Notes under the pieces: model-generated
What the model was told of the DNA's origin: nothing
Seen by the model: only the letters and a program-made list of their open reading frames with translations
Database searches by the model: none
Source: Crocinitomicaceae bacterium
GTDB lineage: Bacteria > Bacteroidota > Bacteroidia > Flavobacteriales_D > Crocinitomicaceae
Reading direction: 5' to 3'
NCBI GenBank assembly: GCA_024643725.1
Contig: JAHEMJ010000015.1
Span: 62,001-126,000 of the forward strand
DNA length: 64,000 bases
Part shown: in pieces, positions 8,572 to 18,525 of the stretch
Numbering within the stretch: position 1 is the stretch's first letter
Layout: each line of letters opens with the position of its first letter
Position numbers and translations under genes: made by a program

Positions 8572-11394
8572 ATGTCCAAAAAACCAACCGAAGGAGCACT
8601 TGAAACCATAGACGTCTATGGAGCACGCGAACATAATTTGAAGGACATCAACCTTCAAATTCCAAGAAATAAATTAATTGTCTTTACAGGATTAAGCGGA
8701 AGTGGAAAGTCAAGTTTGGCTTTTGATACCATTTTCGCCGAAGGACAGCGTCGTTACATCGATACGTTCTCAAGTTACGTCAAACAATTCATTGGCGGAC
8801 TTGAGCGTCCGGATGTCGACAAAATTGACGGATTAAGCCCTGTGATTTCCATCGAACAAAAAACCGTTTCACGTTCGCCGCGTTCAACGGTTGGAACCAT
8901 CACTGAACTTTACGATTTCTTTCGCTTGTTATTTGCACGTGTCGGAACCGCCTATTCGTATGTCACGAATGAACCAATGGTCAAATATTCCGACGAAGCG
9001 ATTTGTCAGCGGATCGAAAAAGATTTCAAAGGGAAAAAAGTGGCGTTTCTTGCACCAAAAATCAAAGGACGTAAAGGACATTACCGCGAGTTATTTGAAC
9101 AAATTCTGAGAAACGGCTACACGAAAGTCCGCGTCGACGGTGAAATCAAAGAAATTGTCAAAGGAATGAAATTGGATCGCTACAAGATTCATGACATTGA
9201 AGTGGTCGTAGACCGCATGTTGATTGGTCAAGTGGACGAAAAACGGATTTACGATTCCGTGTTAGTCGCCATGAAAATGGGAGAATCAGCAATGATGGTC
9301 ATGGACTTAGAATCCGAAACCATCAAACATTACAGTCGTTCGTTGATGTGTCCAACCAGCGGCATCAGTTACCCAGAACCCGAACCAAGTTTATTTTCGT
9401 TCAATTCACCTTATGGCGCTTGTCCTTCGTGTAAAGGACTTGGCGAAGTCAGTGAAATTGACACAGATAAAATCATTCCGAATCCAAGTTTATCGATTCG
9501 AAAAGGTGGATTTGCACCTCTTGGAGAATACAAACGCATTTGGATTTTTGAGAAAATGGAAGCCATCTTGATCAAACAGGGTTACTCCATCAATACACCG
9601 ATTGCCGATTTGGATGAAGAACTCATTCAATTGTTTTTGTATGGAAACGAGGACATGGAAATGAATGCAAAGTCACAAGAAGATCGTTTCGAAGGAATTG
9701 CCAATTTTATGACGCGTCACTCGGAGGATAGCACCGCAGGAATTCAACGTTGGGCGCAAGGATTCATGAATAAAAAAGTATGTTCAGAATGTCACGGCGC
9801 ACGCGTTCGAAAAGAAGCACTGCAATTTAAAATCAACAGTCAGACCATTGGAGATCTAGCCTTTATGGATTTTGCTCAATTGAACGACTGGACTGAACAC
9901 ATTGAAGCACATTTATCCACCGATCAGCTACAAATTGGTGCCGAAATATTAAAGGAAATTCGAACACGAATTCGTTTTATTCTAGAAGTTGGATTGGATT
10001 ACTTGACCTTGCACCGCAGTGCGAAAAGTTTGTCTGGAGGTGAAGCACAGCGCATTCGACTCGCAACACAGATTGGTACAGAACTGATCAACGTACTTTA
10101 CGTGTTAGATGAACCATCGATTGGATTACATCAACGCGACAATACCAAATTGATTCAATCGCTACAACGCTTGAGGGATGTAGGCAATTCCGTTTTAGTG
10201 GTAGAACACGACAAAGAAATGATTGAAGCAGCCGACTTCATTGTGGACATTGGTCCAGGTGCGGGATCTTTCGGAGGAAATATTGTCAGTGCTGGAGATT
10301 TGAATTCCGTTTTAACGAGCAATTCATTAACGGCGCAATATTTAAATGGCTCACGTCAAATCGAAGTTCCGTCCAAACGCAGAAAAGGAAACGGACTTGC
10401 TTTAACCTTAAAAGGCGCGAATGGACATAACTTAAAAAATGTGAACTTCAGTGTTCCGCTTGGAACATTTACCTGCGTAACAGGTGTTTCAGGAAGCGGA
10501 AAATCCTCGTTGATTAACCAAACGCTTTATCCATTATTGATGAATCACTTTTATCAGGATATCCGCAAACCTTTACCGTATAAATCGATCGAAGGACTAG
10601 AGCACTTGGATAAAGTCATTGAAATTGATCAGAGTCCGATTGGACGCACACCGCGCTCCAATCCAGTCACATACACCAAGGTTTTTGATGAAATTCGCAG
10701 TTTGTATGCGGCATTGCCAGAATCTCAAATTCGTGGATATAAGGCAGGACGTTTTTCCTTCAATGTTGCAGGCGGAAAATGTGAAACATGTAATGGCGGC
10801 GGACTGAAATTAATTGAAATGAATTTCCTTCCTGATGTGTATGTTGAATGTGAAACATGCAATGGGAAACGATACAATCCGGAAACCTTGGAAGTACGAT
10901 ACAAAGGAAAAAGCATTTCCGATGTACTGAATATGACCATTGAAGAGTCCGTTCCGTTTTTTGAAAATCACCCCAAAATCTACCGTGTTTTGCATACCTT
11001 ACAGCAAGTTGGCTTAGGGTATATTAAACTTGGACAATCCTCTACCACATTATCCGGAGGAGAAGCGCAACGCATTAAATTAGCGACAGAATTAGCGAAA
11101 AAAGCGACGGGAAAAACCATTTACATTTTAGATGAACCATCGACAGGATTGCACTTTGAAGACATCCGCATGTTATTGGAAGTTTTACAACGTTTAGTCG
11201 ACGATGGAAATACGGTATTAGTCATCGAGCATAATATGGACATTATCAAAATCGCAGACCACATCATCGATTTGGGTCCAGAAGGTGGATTCCGTGGAGG
11301 TGAAATTCTATTTCACGGAACACCAGAACAAATGGTGAAAAAAGCCAAGGAAAAATCCTACACGGCCAAATACTTAGCATTAGAATTGGCTTAA
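8572..11394 (+). CDS. uvrA: Excinuclease ABC subunit A
   Basis: A 940-residue damage-sensing ATPase of nucleotide excision repair. It has two ABC modules: Walker A motifs GLSGSGKSS (about 40-48) and GVSGSGKSS (about 640), and two signature motifs SGGEAQRI. Zinc-binding cysteine pairs are visible as CPSC with CSEC in the first module and CETC repeated in the second. The length fits UvrA1. It partners UvrB, which is not in the window. It lies just after rfbC, probably by chance of gene packing. Confidence 0.97.
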   Translation: MSKKPTEGALETIDVYGAREHNLKDINLQIPRNKLIVFTGLSGSGKSSLAFDTIFAEGQRRYIDTFSSYVKQFIGGLERPDVDKIDGLSPVISIEQKTVSRSPRSTVGTITELYDFFRLLFARVGTAYSYVTNEPMVKYSDEAICQRIEKDFKGKKVAFLAPKIKGRKGHYRELFEQILRNGYTKVRVDGEIKEIVKGMKLDRYKIHDIEVVVDRMLIGQVDEKRIYDSVLVAMKMGESAMMVMDLESETIKHYSRSLMCPTSGISYPEPEPSLFSFNSPYGACPSCKGLGEVSEIDTDKIIPNPSLSIRKGGFAPLGEYKRIWIFEKMEAILIKQGYSINTPIADLDEELIQLFLYGNEDMEMNAKSQEDRFEGIANFMTRHSEDSTAGIQRWAQGFMNKKVCSECHGARVRKEALQFKINSQTIGDLAFMDFAQLNDWTEHIEAHLSTDQLQIGAEILKEIRTRIRFILEVGLDYLTLHRSAKSLSGGEAQRIRLATQIGTELINVLYVLDEPSIGLHQRDNTKLIQSLQRLRDVGNSVLVVEHDKEMIEAADFIVDIGPGAGSFGGNIVSAGDLNSVLTSNSLTAQYLNGSRQIEVPSKRRKGNGLALTLKGANGHNLKNVNFSVPLGTFTCVTGVSGSGKSSLINQTLYPLLMNHFYQDIRKPLPYKSIEGLEHLDKVIEIDQSPIGRTPRSNPVTYTKVFDEIRSLYAALPESQIRGYKAGRFSFNVAGGKCETCNGGGLKLIEMNFLPDVYVECETCNGKRYNPETLEVRYKGKSISDVLNMTIEESVPFFENHPKIYRVLHTLQQVGLGYIKLGQSSTTLSGGEAQRIKLATELAKKATGKTIYILDEPSTGLHFEDIRMLLEVLQRLVDDGNTVLVIEHNMDIIKIADHIIDLGPEGGFRGGEILFHGTPEQMVKKAKEKSYTAKYLALELA

Positions 11395-11499
11395 TTCAGA
11401 CAATTTGTCGGAGAAAAGCGATTGGCTTAACCTTTGATTAAAGAAATTGACTTAATTTTACGCCCGAAAAGGGAATTTATATACTTAAAACAAAATAAA

Positions 11500-11817
11500 A
11501 TGGCATTAGAAATCACAGATGCGAACTTTGACGAATTAGTCATGAAGTCAGATAAACCAGTTGTTGTTGATTTTTGGGCTGAGTGGTGTGGTCCTTGCCG
11601 CATGATCGGTCCAGTAATCGAAGAAATGGCAAATGAATACGAAGGAAAAGCGGTTATTGGAAAAGTAAACGTCGACCTAAATTCAGGAGTTTCTGCACAA
11701 TTTGGCGTTCGAAGCATTCCAACCGTATTATTTATTAAAAATGGTGAGGTAGTTGATAAATCAGTAGGAGCTGTTCCAAAGGCAACACTGGAAGAAAAAC
11801 TAAATTCATTAATGTAA
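11500..11817 (+). CDS. trxA: Thioredoxin
   Basis: A 105-residue cytoplasmic disulfide reductase. The active site WCGPC has its two cysteines at residues 30 and 33, and the cis-proline loop SIPT is present. I chose the ATG at 11500 because it gives the exact thioredoxin length; a TTG at 11434 in the same frame would add 22 residues without family support. TTTG at 11433-11436 and TAATTTTA at 11453-11460 (16-nt spacer) form a plausible weak promoter within that upstream stretch. A strong hairpin follows the stop. Confidence 0.96.
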   Translation: MALEITDANFDELVMKSDKPVVVDFWAEWCGPCRMIGPVIEEMANEYEGKAVIGKVNVDLNSGVSAQFGVRSIPTVLFIKNGEVVDKSVGAVPKATLEEKLNSLM

Positions 11818-11822
11818 TTTCA

Positions 11823-11845
11823 AAGGGAGTTCGCTCCCTTTTTTT
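11823..11845 (+). terminator. Intrinsic terminator after thioredoxin (UUCG tetraloop)
   Basis: Stem AAGGGAG/CTCCCTT with loop TTCG at 11823-11840, followed by five more T. It sits 5 nt past the trxA stop and ends only 5 nt before the ATG of the next gene. Confidence 0.9.
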
Positions 11846-11850
11846 ATGCC

Positions 11851-12561
11851 ATGAAAGATTTTTTTAGACGCTTAAAATATTACGGATTAGGATTTGGAAT
11901 CGGAACCATCATGGTGATGACTTTATTCGATAACAAAGGCTGCAGTTGGTTTCCATCAAATCGCGTAAAGGACAATTTATTCAACAGAATGATTGTGATG
12001 AATGCTGCTTCATTTGATCAAATCAAAGAACAAGGATTTACTCAGCCTGACTTTTTGAACACCGTACAGGCGGGAACAGTCGACTTTGGAAAAAGTAAAA
12101 AACAGGGACTTGATAAAGTTTACCGCATTGATTATGAAACACCTAAAGGAAAGAAAAAGCACTGCTTTATGACAATGGGAGATGAAAGTTTCATGACTGA
12201 AATCATCTTCTCTGATAAAAAAGCAACGAAAATTTCGCCGACAAACTCGGATGCTGAATTGCCTGGAAAAATCCTATTTATTCCGAAAAATGAGTTTCTT
12301 TTCTATATGGATTCGTCCAGTACATTGACAGAAAAAATGAAGTCCATTGGCATTAAAAACGACAAAGAATTAAACCGATTGATTCGCAAAAATGGACAAT
12401 TCAACTTTAGCCGTTCATCCCTTTTACAGCACCCAAAACCCATTCATTGCCTTGAGTTTTACGTGACTAAATCGTCAAAAGAAAAGCTATTCGTGAAGTG
12501 TATTTGGTTCAAGGACAAAATTAAAGTCTACGATTTATCCATCGAAACGCTCGATTTCTAA
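11851..12561 (+). CDS. Unknown protein with one N-terminal membrane segment
   Basis: A 236-residue protein I do not recognise with confidence. A hydrophobic segment spans about residues 11-26 after a basic start (MKDFFRRLKYYG), followed by CSW and a soluble, lysine-rich body. This suggests a membrane-anchored periplasmic protein. The first half of the soluble part has alternating short strands; the second has another basic region. It lies between the trxA terminator and the lpxD promoter, so it has no clear partner gene. Start ATG at 11851 is the only suitable one. Confidence 0.75.
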   Translation: MKDFFRRLKYYGLGFGIGTIMVMTLFDNKGCSWFPSNRVKDNLFNRMIVMNAASFDQIKEQGFTQPDFLNTVQAGTVDFGKSKKQGLDKVYRIDYETPKGKKKHCFMTMGDESFMTEIIFSDKKATKISPTNSDAELPGKILFIPKNEFLFYMDSSSTLTEKMKSIGIKNDKELNRLIRKNGQFNFSRSSLLQHPKPIHCLEFYVTKSSKEKLFVKCIWFKDKIKVYDLSIETLDF

Positions 12562-12626
12562 CAGAATTGGACTTTTTATTGTTAATAAATTGACTTTTAC
12601 CTCGGTTTCTCCGTCCTAGCTTTTAG

Positions 12627-12634
12627 TAACTTTG
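12627..12634 (+). promoter_or_regulatory. -7 promoter element of the lpxD operon
   Basis: TAACTTTG is a perfect match to the Bacteroidota -7 consensus TAnnTTTG and lies 4 nt before the lpxD ATG. No clear TTG -33 box is seen at the expected distance. Confidence 0.6.
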
Positions 12635-12638
12635 ATTA

Positions 12639-13691
12639 ATGGAATTTACAGCCGAACAAATTGCCGGACTTTTACAAGGAGAAGTTGATGGAAATGCATC
12701 AGCTAGTGTACATGGACTTGCAAAAATTGAAGAAGGAACAAACGGCTCACTGAGCTTTTTGTCTAATCCAAAATACGAGGAATTCATTTACACAACTGGA
12801 TCCAGTATTTGCATAGTAAACAAAACCTTTGTAGCGAGCAAAGCACTTCCTGAAACACTGACATTAATTCGTGTCGATGATGCTTATGCGTGTTTTGCGA
12901 AATTGCTTTCGATTTATAATAACATGAATCGCAAAGAACCTGCCATTGAACAACCTTCCTTCATCCATGAAACAGCATCCATCGGAAATGACCCGTACAT
13001 TGGGGCATTTGCCTACATCGGAAAAAACGTAAAACTTGGAAACAACGTTCAAATTTATCCAAATGTTGTTTTAGGGGACAATGTTAGCATTGGAGATAAC
13101 AGCATTCTTTTTGCTAATGTAAGTGTCTATGCGGATTGTCAATTGGGCAACAATGTCATCATTCACTCTGGGACCGTTATTGGCTCTGATGGATTTGGTT
13201 ACGCTCCAGACGAACATCGCGTGTATCAAAAAATTCCTCAAATTGGTAACGTAGTCATCGAAGACGATGTCGAAATCGGTTCAAATTGCTCGATCGACCG
13301 CGCCACCATGGGCTCCACTTTTATTCGAAAAGGAGTGAAAATTGACAATCTTTGTCAAATAGCGCACAATGTGGATGTCGATCAACATACGGCAATGGCG
13401 GCACAAGTGGGAATTGCCGGATCGGCGAAAATTGGAAAATACGTGATGATTGGTGGGCAAACTGGTGTCGCTGGACATTTGCATATTGCGGATGATACAA
13501 AGATTGTCGCACAATCGGGAATTCCATCCACCATAAAGAACGCAGACACCTTGATGGGGTCTCCAGCTTTTAACCACAACGATTTTAAACGTTCGTATTT
13601 AGGGTTTAGAAAATTACCCTTCATTTTATCAAAAATCTACGAGTTCGAAAAACAATTAAAAGAACTGACAAAAACAAAAAATAATGATTGA
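12639..13691 (+). CDS. lpxD: UDP-3-O-acylglucosamine N-acyltransferase
   Basis: A 350-residue cytoplasmic acyltransferase adding the N-linked hydroxyacyl chain in the third step of lipid A synthesis. The N-terminal uridine-binding domain (about 1-100) is followed by a left-handed beta-helix of hexapeptide repeats (about 105-300) and a helical C terminus. The QIAHNVDV block carries the catalytic histidine. It begins an lpxD-lpxC/fabZ-lpxA run; its last 8 nt overlap the next gene. Confidence 0.96.
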   Translation: MEFTAEQIAGLLQGEVDGNASASVHGLAKIEEGTNGSLSFLSNPKYEEFIYTTGSSICIVNKTFVASKALPETLTLIRVDDAYACFAKLLSIYNNMNRKEPAIEQPSFIHETASIGNDPYIGAFAYIGKNVKLGNNVQIYPNVVLGDNVSIGDNSILFANVSVYADCQLGNNVIIHSGTVIGSDGFGYAPDEHRVYQKIPQIGNVVIEDDVEIGSNCSIDRATMGSTFIRKGVKIDNLCQIAHNVDVDQHTAMAAQVGIAGSAKIGKYVMIGGQTGVAGHLHIADDTKIVAQSGIPSTIKNADTLMGSPAFNHNDFKRSYLGFRKLPFILSKIYEFEKQLKELTKTKNND

Positions 13692-15084
13692 AAAACAACG
13701 CACACTCAAAGAGGCTATTGTTTTTAATGGAGTTGGACTTCATACAGGAGAAGCAGTAAGAATGGAAATTTGTCCTGCAGCGGACAACCATGGATATAAA
13801 TTTCAACGTGTTGATTTAGAAAATCAACCGATCATCAAAGCAGACGTGGATTACGTTGTTGCCACCGATCGCGGGACCACTTTGGAGCAAAATGGTGCGC
13901 GTGTTTATACAACAGAACACGTTCTTGCGGCTTTGTACGGATGTCAGGTGGACAATGCTCTCATCAAAATCAATGGTCCCGAGATTCCAATCATGGATGG
14001 AAGTTCCATTTTATTTGTTCAAGAAATTGAGCGTGTTGGTTTTGAAGAACAGACAGCTGAAAGAGAATACTTTGAGTTGAACGAGAACATTCCTTGGGAA
14101 GATCTTGAAAAAGGAATTGAATTTCTAGCGATTCCAGATATCAATTACCGTTTAACCGTGATGGTCGATTACAACTCGCCTGTATTGGGAACGCAACACG
14201 CGAGCATGTATCAACTTTCGGATTTCACGAAAGAGATTGCGAAATGCCGCACGTTCGTTTTCTTGCGCGAACTAGAATACCTGGCTTCCAATAACTTAAT
14301 CAAAGGTGGCGATTTAGACAATGCGATTGTTTTAGTCGACCGCGCAGATGTATCCAAGGAAGAATTGGACCGCTTGGCTCAATTGCTAGGAAAAGAGAAA
14401 CTTGATGTTTCCATTGACGGAATTGGTGTTTTAAATAGCACCAAGTTGCAATATGAGAACGAACCGGCACGTCACAAATTATTGGACATTGTCGGAGATT
14501 TAGCGCTTGTTGGCAAACCGATTAAGGCACATATCCTTGCAGCACGTCCAGGACACTCTGGAAACGTTCGTTTTGCGAAAGTTTTAAAGGAACAAATCAA
14601 AAAACAGCAAAACCAAGGTCGTCATTTCGATTTGACACAAGATCCCGTTTACGATATCAATGACATCGAACGTATTTTGCCGCATCGTTATCCGTTTTTA
14701 ATGGTGGATAAAATCATTGAAGTCCACGAAAATTCCATTCTTGGAGTGAAAAACATTACAATGAATGAGCCTCAATTTACTGGGCACTTCCCTGGAAATC
14801 CAGTTTTCCCTGGAGTTCTGCAAATTGAAGCGATGGCACAAGTGGGTGGTATTTTCGCCTTGACGAAAGTCGAAGATCCACATTTGTATTCCACATATTT
14901 CATGAAAATTGACAACGTTCGATTCAAACAGAAAGTGATGCCTGGGGACACGGTGGTATTTGAGTTAACACTCACTTCACCTATTCGACGTGGGCTAGTG
15001 GAAATGAGTGGAAAGGCTTATGTCAACGGAAAAGTTGTTTCAGAAGCTAGCATGTTGGCACAAATTATTAAAGACAAAGAATAA
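13684..15084 (+). CDS. lpxC/fabZ: Bifunctional UDP-3-O-acyl-GlcNAc deacetylase / 3-hydroxyacyl-ACP dehydratase
   Basis: A 466-residue fusion. Residues about 1-310 are LpxC, the zinc deacetylase committing to lipid A; zinc/catalytic motifs TTEHVLAAL (H79), HKLLDIVGDL and RPGHSGN are seen. Residues about 320-466 are FabZ, the hotdog dehydratase of fatty acid elongation, with ILPHRYPFLMVD and GHFPGNPVFPG (catalytic His) followed by the catalytic Glu in QIEAMAQ. The fusion is known from Bacteroidota and couples two enzymes that compete for hydroxyacyl-ACP. It overlaps lpxD by 8 nt and abuts lpxA. Confidence 0.97.
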   Translation: MIEKQRTLKEAIVFNGVGLHTGEAVRMEICPAADNHGYKFQRVDLENQPIIKADVDYVVATDRGTTLEQNGARVYTTEHVLAALYGCQVDNALIKINGPEIPIMDGSSILFVQEIERVGFEEQTAEREYFELNENIPWEDLEKGIEFLAIPDINYRLTVMVDYNSPVLGTQHASMYQLSDFTKEIAKCRTFVFLRELEYLASNNLIKGGDLDNAIVLVDRADVSKEELDRLAQLLGKEKLDVSIDGIGVLNSTKLQYENEPARHKLLDIVGDLALVGKPIKAHILAARPGHSGNVRFAKVLKEQIKKQQNQGRHFDLTQDPVYDINDIERILPHRYPFLMVDKIIEVHENSILGVKNITMNEPQFTGHFPGNPVFPGVLQIEAMAQVGGIFALTKVEDPHLYSTYFMKIDNVRFKQKVMPGDTVVFELTLTSPIRRGLVEMSGKAYVNGKVVSEASMLAQIIKDKE

Positions 15085-15861
15085 ATGATTTCTTCTCTGG
15101 CCTCGGTTTCGAAAGATGCCCAAATTGGACAAAACGTCCGCATAGATCCATTCGCGGTGATTCACGAGGATGTGATTATTGGAAATGGAACGCGTATACA
15201 TTCGAATGTAGCGTTGTATCCAGGAACACGCATTGGCGAGGACTGTGAGGTTTTTCCTGGTGCCGTCTTAGGAGTCGTTCCTCAAGATTTGAAATTTGAC
15301 AACGAATATACAACCGTAGAAATCGGTAACAATACGAAAATTCGCGAATGTGTAACGATTCATCGTGGAACAAGCGATAAAATGAAAACGGCTGTTGGTG
15401 ACAACTGCTTACTGATGACGTATGTCCATGTGGCGCATGATTGTCAAATTGGCAACAATGTCATTTTAGCGAGCTATACCGGCTTATCCGGACATGTCAT
15501 CATTGATGATTTCGCTATTCTCGAAGGGAAAGTTGCAGCACAACAATTTGCACACATTGGAAGACACGCATTTATTGGTGGGGCATCCCTCATTCGCAAA
15601 GATGTTCCCCCATATATTAAAGCGGCGAGAGAACCTTTGACATTCGCTGGTGTGAACTCTGTAGGCTTGCGTCGAAGAGGGTATTCAGATGAGCAAGTAA
15701 GGGAAATTGAGGACATTTATCGAACGATTTACGTCCAAAACAGCAACTTATCCAAAGGAGTGGATGCCGTATTGCAATCCATGGATAAAACACCGTTACG
15801 CGATGAAATCATTGGATTTATTCAAGCTTCTGATAAAGGCGTAATTCGAGGGATGATTTAG
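15085..15861 (+). CDS. lpxA: UDP-N-acetylglucosamine O-acyltransferase
   Basis: A 258-residue hexapeptide-repeat acyltransferase performing the first step of lipid A synthesis. Left-handed beta-helix repeats fill about residues 1-190; YVHVAHDCQIGN holds the catalytic histidine and the C-terminal third is helical. The ATG follows the lpxC/fabZ stop with no gap, so translation is likely coupled. Confidence 0.96.
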   Translation: MISSLASVSKDAQIGQNVRIDPFAVIHEDVIIGNGTRIHSNVALYPGTRIGEDCEVFPGAVLGVVPQDLKFDNEYTTVEIGNNTKIRECVTIHRGTSDKMKTAVGDNCLLMTYVHVAHDCQIGNNVILASYTGLSGHVIIDDFAILEGKVAAQQFAHIGRHAFIGGASLIRKDVPPYIKAAREPLTFAGVNSVGLRRRGYSDEQVREIEDIYRTIYVQNSNLSKGVDAVLQSMDKTPLRDEIIGFIQASDKGVIRGMI

Positions 15862-15862
15862 G

Positions 15863-17290
15863 ATGAAAAGAGGAGATGAACTTTCAGTTCACATCACGGA
15901 CTATGCGTTCGGTGGACGTGGAATTGCCAAATTAGAAACAGAACATGGACAATTCATCGTATTTGTCGACAATACCTTCCCAGGTCAAACCGTACGTGTT
16001 CGCGTTGAAACGAAACGAAAAAATTACGCGGAAGCAAAATTAATCGATGTGGAAACGCGTTCAGAATTTGAGACTGAGCAACGCTTTCAAGAAATTTCAG
16101 GTGGACCATACATTCATGTACCGGTAGCAAAACAAGAAGAAGTCAAGCAAGAATCTACATTAAGTACGTTTGAACGATTAAGTGGCATTCGGGATGTACG
16201 CGAACGATTTGACACGTTCATTTCTTCGCCCCAACATTATTTCTACCGAAATAAAATGGAGTACAGCTTCTCTTGCATCGAACATGACTTAGAGACCAAT
16301 CAAGAATTAGACGATGCCTTTGCACTTGGATTTAAGCGTCGAGGGACATGGTGGAAAGTCGAAAGCTTAAACAAAGCCTCTGGCTTATTCGACGAAGAAT
16401 GGGAAACCAAATTAAAGGAGATTCGCTTGTTCCTCAAAGCGACGAATTTACCCGCTTGGCATCCACCCAAAAAAGTTGGATTCTTTCGCCACATTGTCGT
16501 TCGAAAATCCTTCCACACAAATCAATTGTTATTGAATCTTGTTACATCCACCGATGAAGACAAGGCTTTTGATATTCAAGCTTTCGCTGCTTTTCTTCAA
16601 CAATTGTTACCAGGACGCATTGCCGGATTATGGCATACCGAAAATGACAATGTAGCTGATCGCGCCAAAATTGAAAATGGCACATCGAAATTGATTTTTG
16701 GACAAGCAGTTATTGAAGAAATGTTGTCTGGATTAACTTTCCAGATTTCCATGGAAAGCTTCTTTCAAACGAATCCAGCATGTGCTGAATTGCTTTATGC
16801 AAAAGCCTTGGACTACGTTTTTGAAGAAGAGATTCCCAACGAAAAAGTTGTCATGGATTTGTTCTGTGGAACAGGTACCATAGGACAATTACTCGCGAAA
16901 AGAAATGCTAATGTACGCATTGTTGGTGTGGACATCATCGAAAAAGCGATTGAAGATGCGAAAGAAAATGCAAAGAAAAATGGCATTCATAGCATCGACT
17001 TTTACGCGGCCGATGTCGGTAAATTCCTGAAAGAATATCCAAATTACCAGGGAAATATTTCCTGCATCGTCTTGGATCCACCTCGTGCTGGAATTGCACC
17101 AAAAACATTGCAGAAAGTAATCGATTTAGGAGCAGAACACATTGTATATATTTCCTGTAATCCTTCCACGCAAGCACGAGATGCGAATACACTAAACGAA
17201 GCTGGATACGTGCTCGAAAAATACGCTCTTGCCGATCAGTTTCCACACACAGGACACATTGAGTCCATCGCCAAATTTGTCAAAAAATGA
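15863..17290 (+). CDS. 23S rRNA (uracil-C5)-methyltransferase, RlmD/TrmA family, without Fe-S cysteines
   Basis: A 475-residue SAM-dependent RNA m5U methyltransferase. Residues about 1-65 form a TRAM RNA-binding domain. The C-terminal Rossmann domain has VMDLFCGTGTIGQ (SAM site), VLDPPRAG and the catalytic cysteine in YISCNPST. In RlmD the segment after TRAM normally has a CX5CGGC Fe-S motif; here the aligned stretch reads FQEISGGPYI, with no cysteine. The start ATG at 15863 is one base after the lpxA stop. Its stop overlaps cinA by 4 nt. The target uridine (U1939, U747 or tRNA U54) cannot be assigned from sequence. Confidence 0.88.
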   Translation: MKRGDELSVHITDYAFGGRGIAKLETEHGQFIVFVDNTFPGQTVRVRVETKRKNYAEAKLIDVETRSEFETEQRFQEISGGPYIHVPVAKQEEVKQESTLSTFERLSGIRDVRERFDTFISSPQHYFYRNKMEYSFSCIEHDLETNQELDDAFALGFKRRGTWWKVESLNKASGLFDEEWETKLKEIRLFLKATNLPAWHPPKKVGFFRHIVVRKSFHTNQLLLNLVTSTDEDKAFDIQAFAAFLQQLLPGRIAGLWHTENDNVADRAKIENGTSKLIFGQAVIEEMLSGLTFQISMESFFQTNPACAELLYAKALDYVFEEEIPNEKVVMDLFCGTGTIGQLLAKRNANVRIVGVDIIEKAIEDAKENAKKNGIHSIDFYAADVGKFLKEYPNYQGNISCIVLDPPRAGIAPKTLQKVIDLGAEHIVYISCNPSTQARDANTLNEAGYVLEKYALADQFPHTGHIESIAKFVKK

Positions 17291-18525
17291 ACATTGAAAT
17301 CCTTGCCATCGGAGATGAATTATTGATTGGACAAACAATCAATACGAATGCATCTTGGCTTGGACAAGAATTATCTAAAATCGGTGCGCGCGTGACGCGT
17401 TCAGTTGTGGTTGCAGACGATAGCGCTCGCATCATTGAGGCATTGGAAAATGCTTACCCTGAAACGAATTGTATCATCATTACTGGCGGACTAGGTCCAA
17501 CCAAAGACGATATCACCAAACATACCTTGTGTTCTTATTTTGGTACGCATTTGGAGATGCACCCACCCACATTAGCAAAAATCGAAGCGTATTTCACGTC
17601 AAGAAACCGTCCGATGTTGGAGACTAACATTCAACAAGCGGCACTTCCGGTGGACTGTGAAATTCTTCCAAATAACTACGGGACGGCAGCAGGAATGCTC
17701 TTCGAGAAAGAAGGGCGCTATTGCGTTTCTCTTCCCGGAGTTCCGTATGAAATGAAAGGAATCGTCACGGAAGAATTAATCCCAAGGTTGCTGCAACGTT
17801 TTCAGTTGAAAGCAATGTATCATTACACCGCATTAACGCAAGGAATTGGCGAATCTTTTTTGGCGGAACAAATCAGTGATTGGGAAGACCGCATTCGTGC
17901 GAGAGGATTTGGATTGGCCTATCTTCCATCCCCAGGACTTGTAAAATTGCGCATTACTTCTTTCGAAGGGAAAGAAGATCAAGCAGAGATTATGCAGTTC
18001 TTCCAAGAATTAGCATCCCGTTTACCAGAGGCCGTTTTTGGGTATGAAGCGGACACACTTCCGGAAGTTTGTGGAAGCTTATTAAAGAAAAACAACATGA
18101 CCATTGGAACGGTTGAAAGTTGTACGAGTGGACTTCTGGCGCAACAAATCACGAGTATTTCCGGTGCATCAGACTATTTTATGGGCTCACTCCTCACCTA
18201 TTCCAATGACCTCAAACACCGCTTGTGTGATGTGTCCATTGACGCCATTTTATCCGAAGGCGTGGTCAGCGAACGAGTAGCCATGGAAATGGCTCAAAAC
18301 GGAGCCAAAAAACTGGGTGTGGATGTTTGTATTTCTACGACTGGAGTTGCTGGTCCGACAGGCGGCAGTGTCGATAAACCCGTTGGACTCGTTTGGATTG
18401 GCTTATCCATTTCAGGGAGAACCGTGGCGCGAAAATTCCAATTTGGAGATAACCGCGAACGAAACATTCAAATGACCGTTTTAAGCGCATTGAATTGGTT
18501 GCGCTATGAATTAAGTCAGCGGTAA
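17287..18525 (+). CDS. cinA: CinA family protein (ADP-ribose pyrophosphatase-like / nicotinamide-nucleotide amidase)
   Basis: A 412-residue two-domain protein. Residues about 1-170 are a MoCF-like domain (AIGDELLIGQ, TGGLGPTKDD). Residues about 250-412 are the PncC amidase domain with GTVESCTSGLLA, which in the family deamidates NMN for NAD salvage. It overlaps the methyltransferase by ATGA and ends the lpx run. Its stop directly abuts the stop of the convergent TonB receptor gene. Confidence 0.94.
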   Translation: MNIEILAIGDELLIGQTINTNASWLGQELSKIGARVTRSVVVADDSARIIEALENAYPETNCIIITGGLGPTKDDITKHTLCSYFGTHLEMHPPTLAKIEAYFTSRNRPMLETNIQQAALPVDCEILPNNYGTAAGMLFEKEGRYCVSLPGVPYEMKGIVTEELIPRLLQRFQLKAMYHYTALTQGIGESFLAEQISDWEDRIRARGFGLAYLPSPGLVKLRITSFEGKEDQAEIMQFFQELASRLPEAVFGYEADTLPEVCGSLLKKNNMTIGTVESCTSGLLAQQITSISGASDYFMGSLLTYSNDLKHRLCDVSIDAILSEGVVSERVAMEMAQNGAKKLGVDVCISTTGVAGPTGGSVDKPVGLVWIGLSISGRTVARKFQFGDNRERNIQMTVLSALNWLRYELSQR

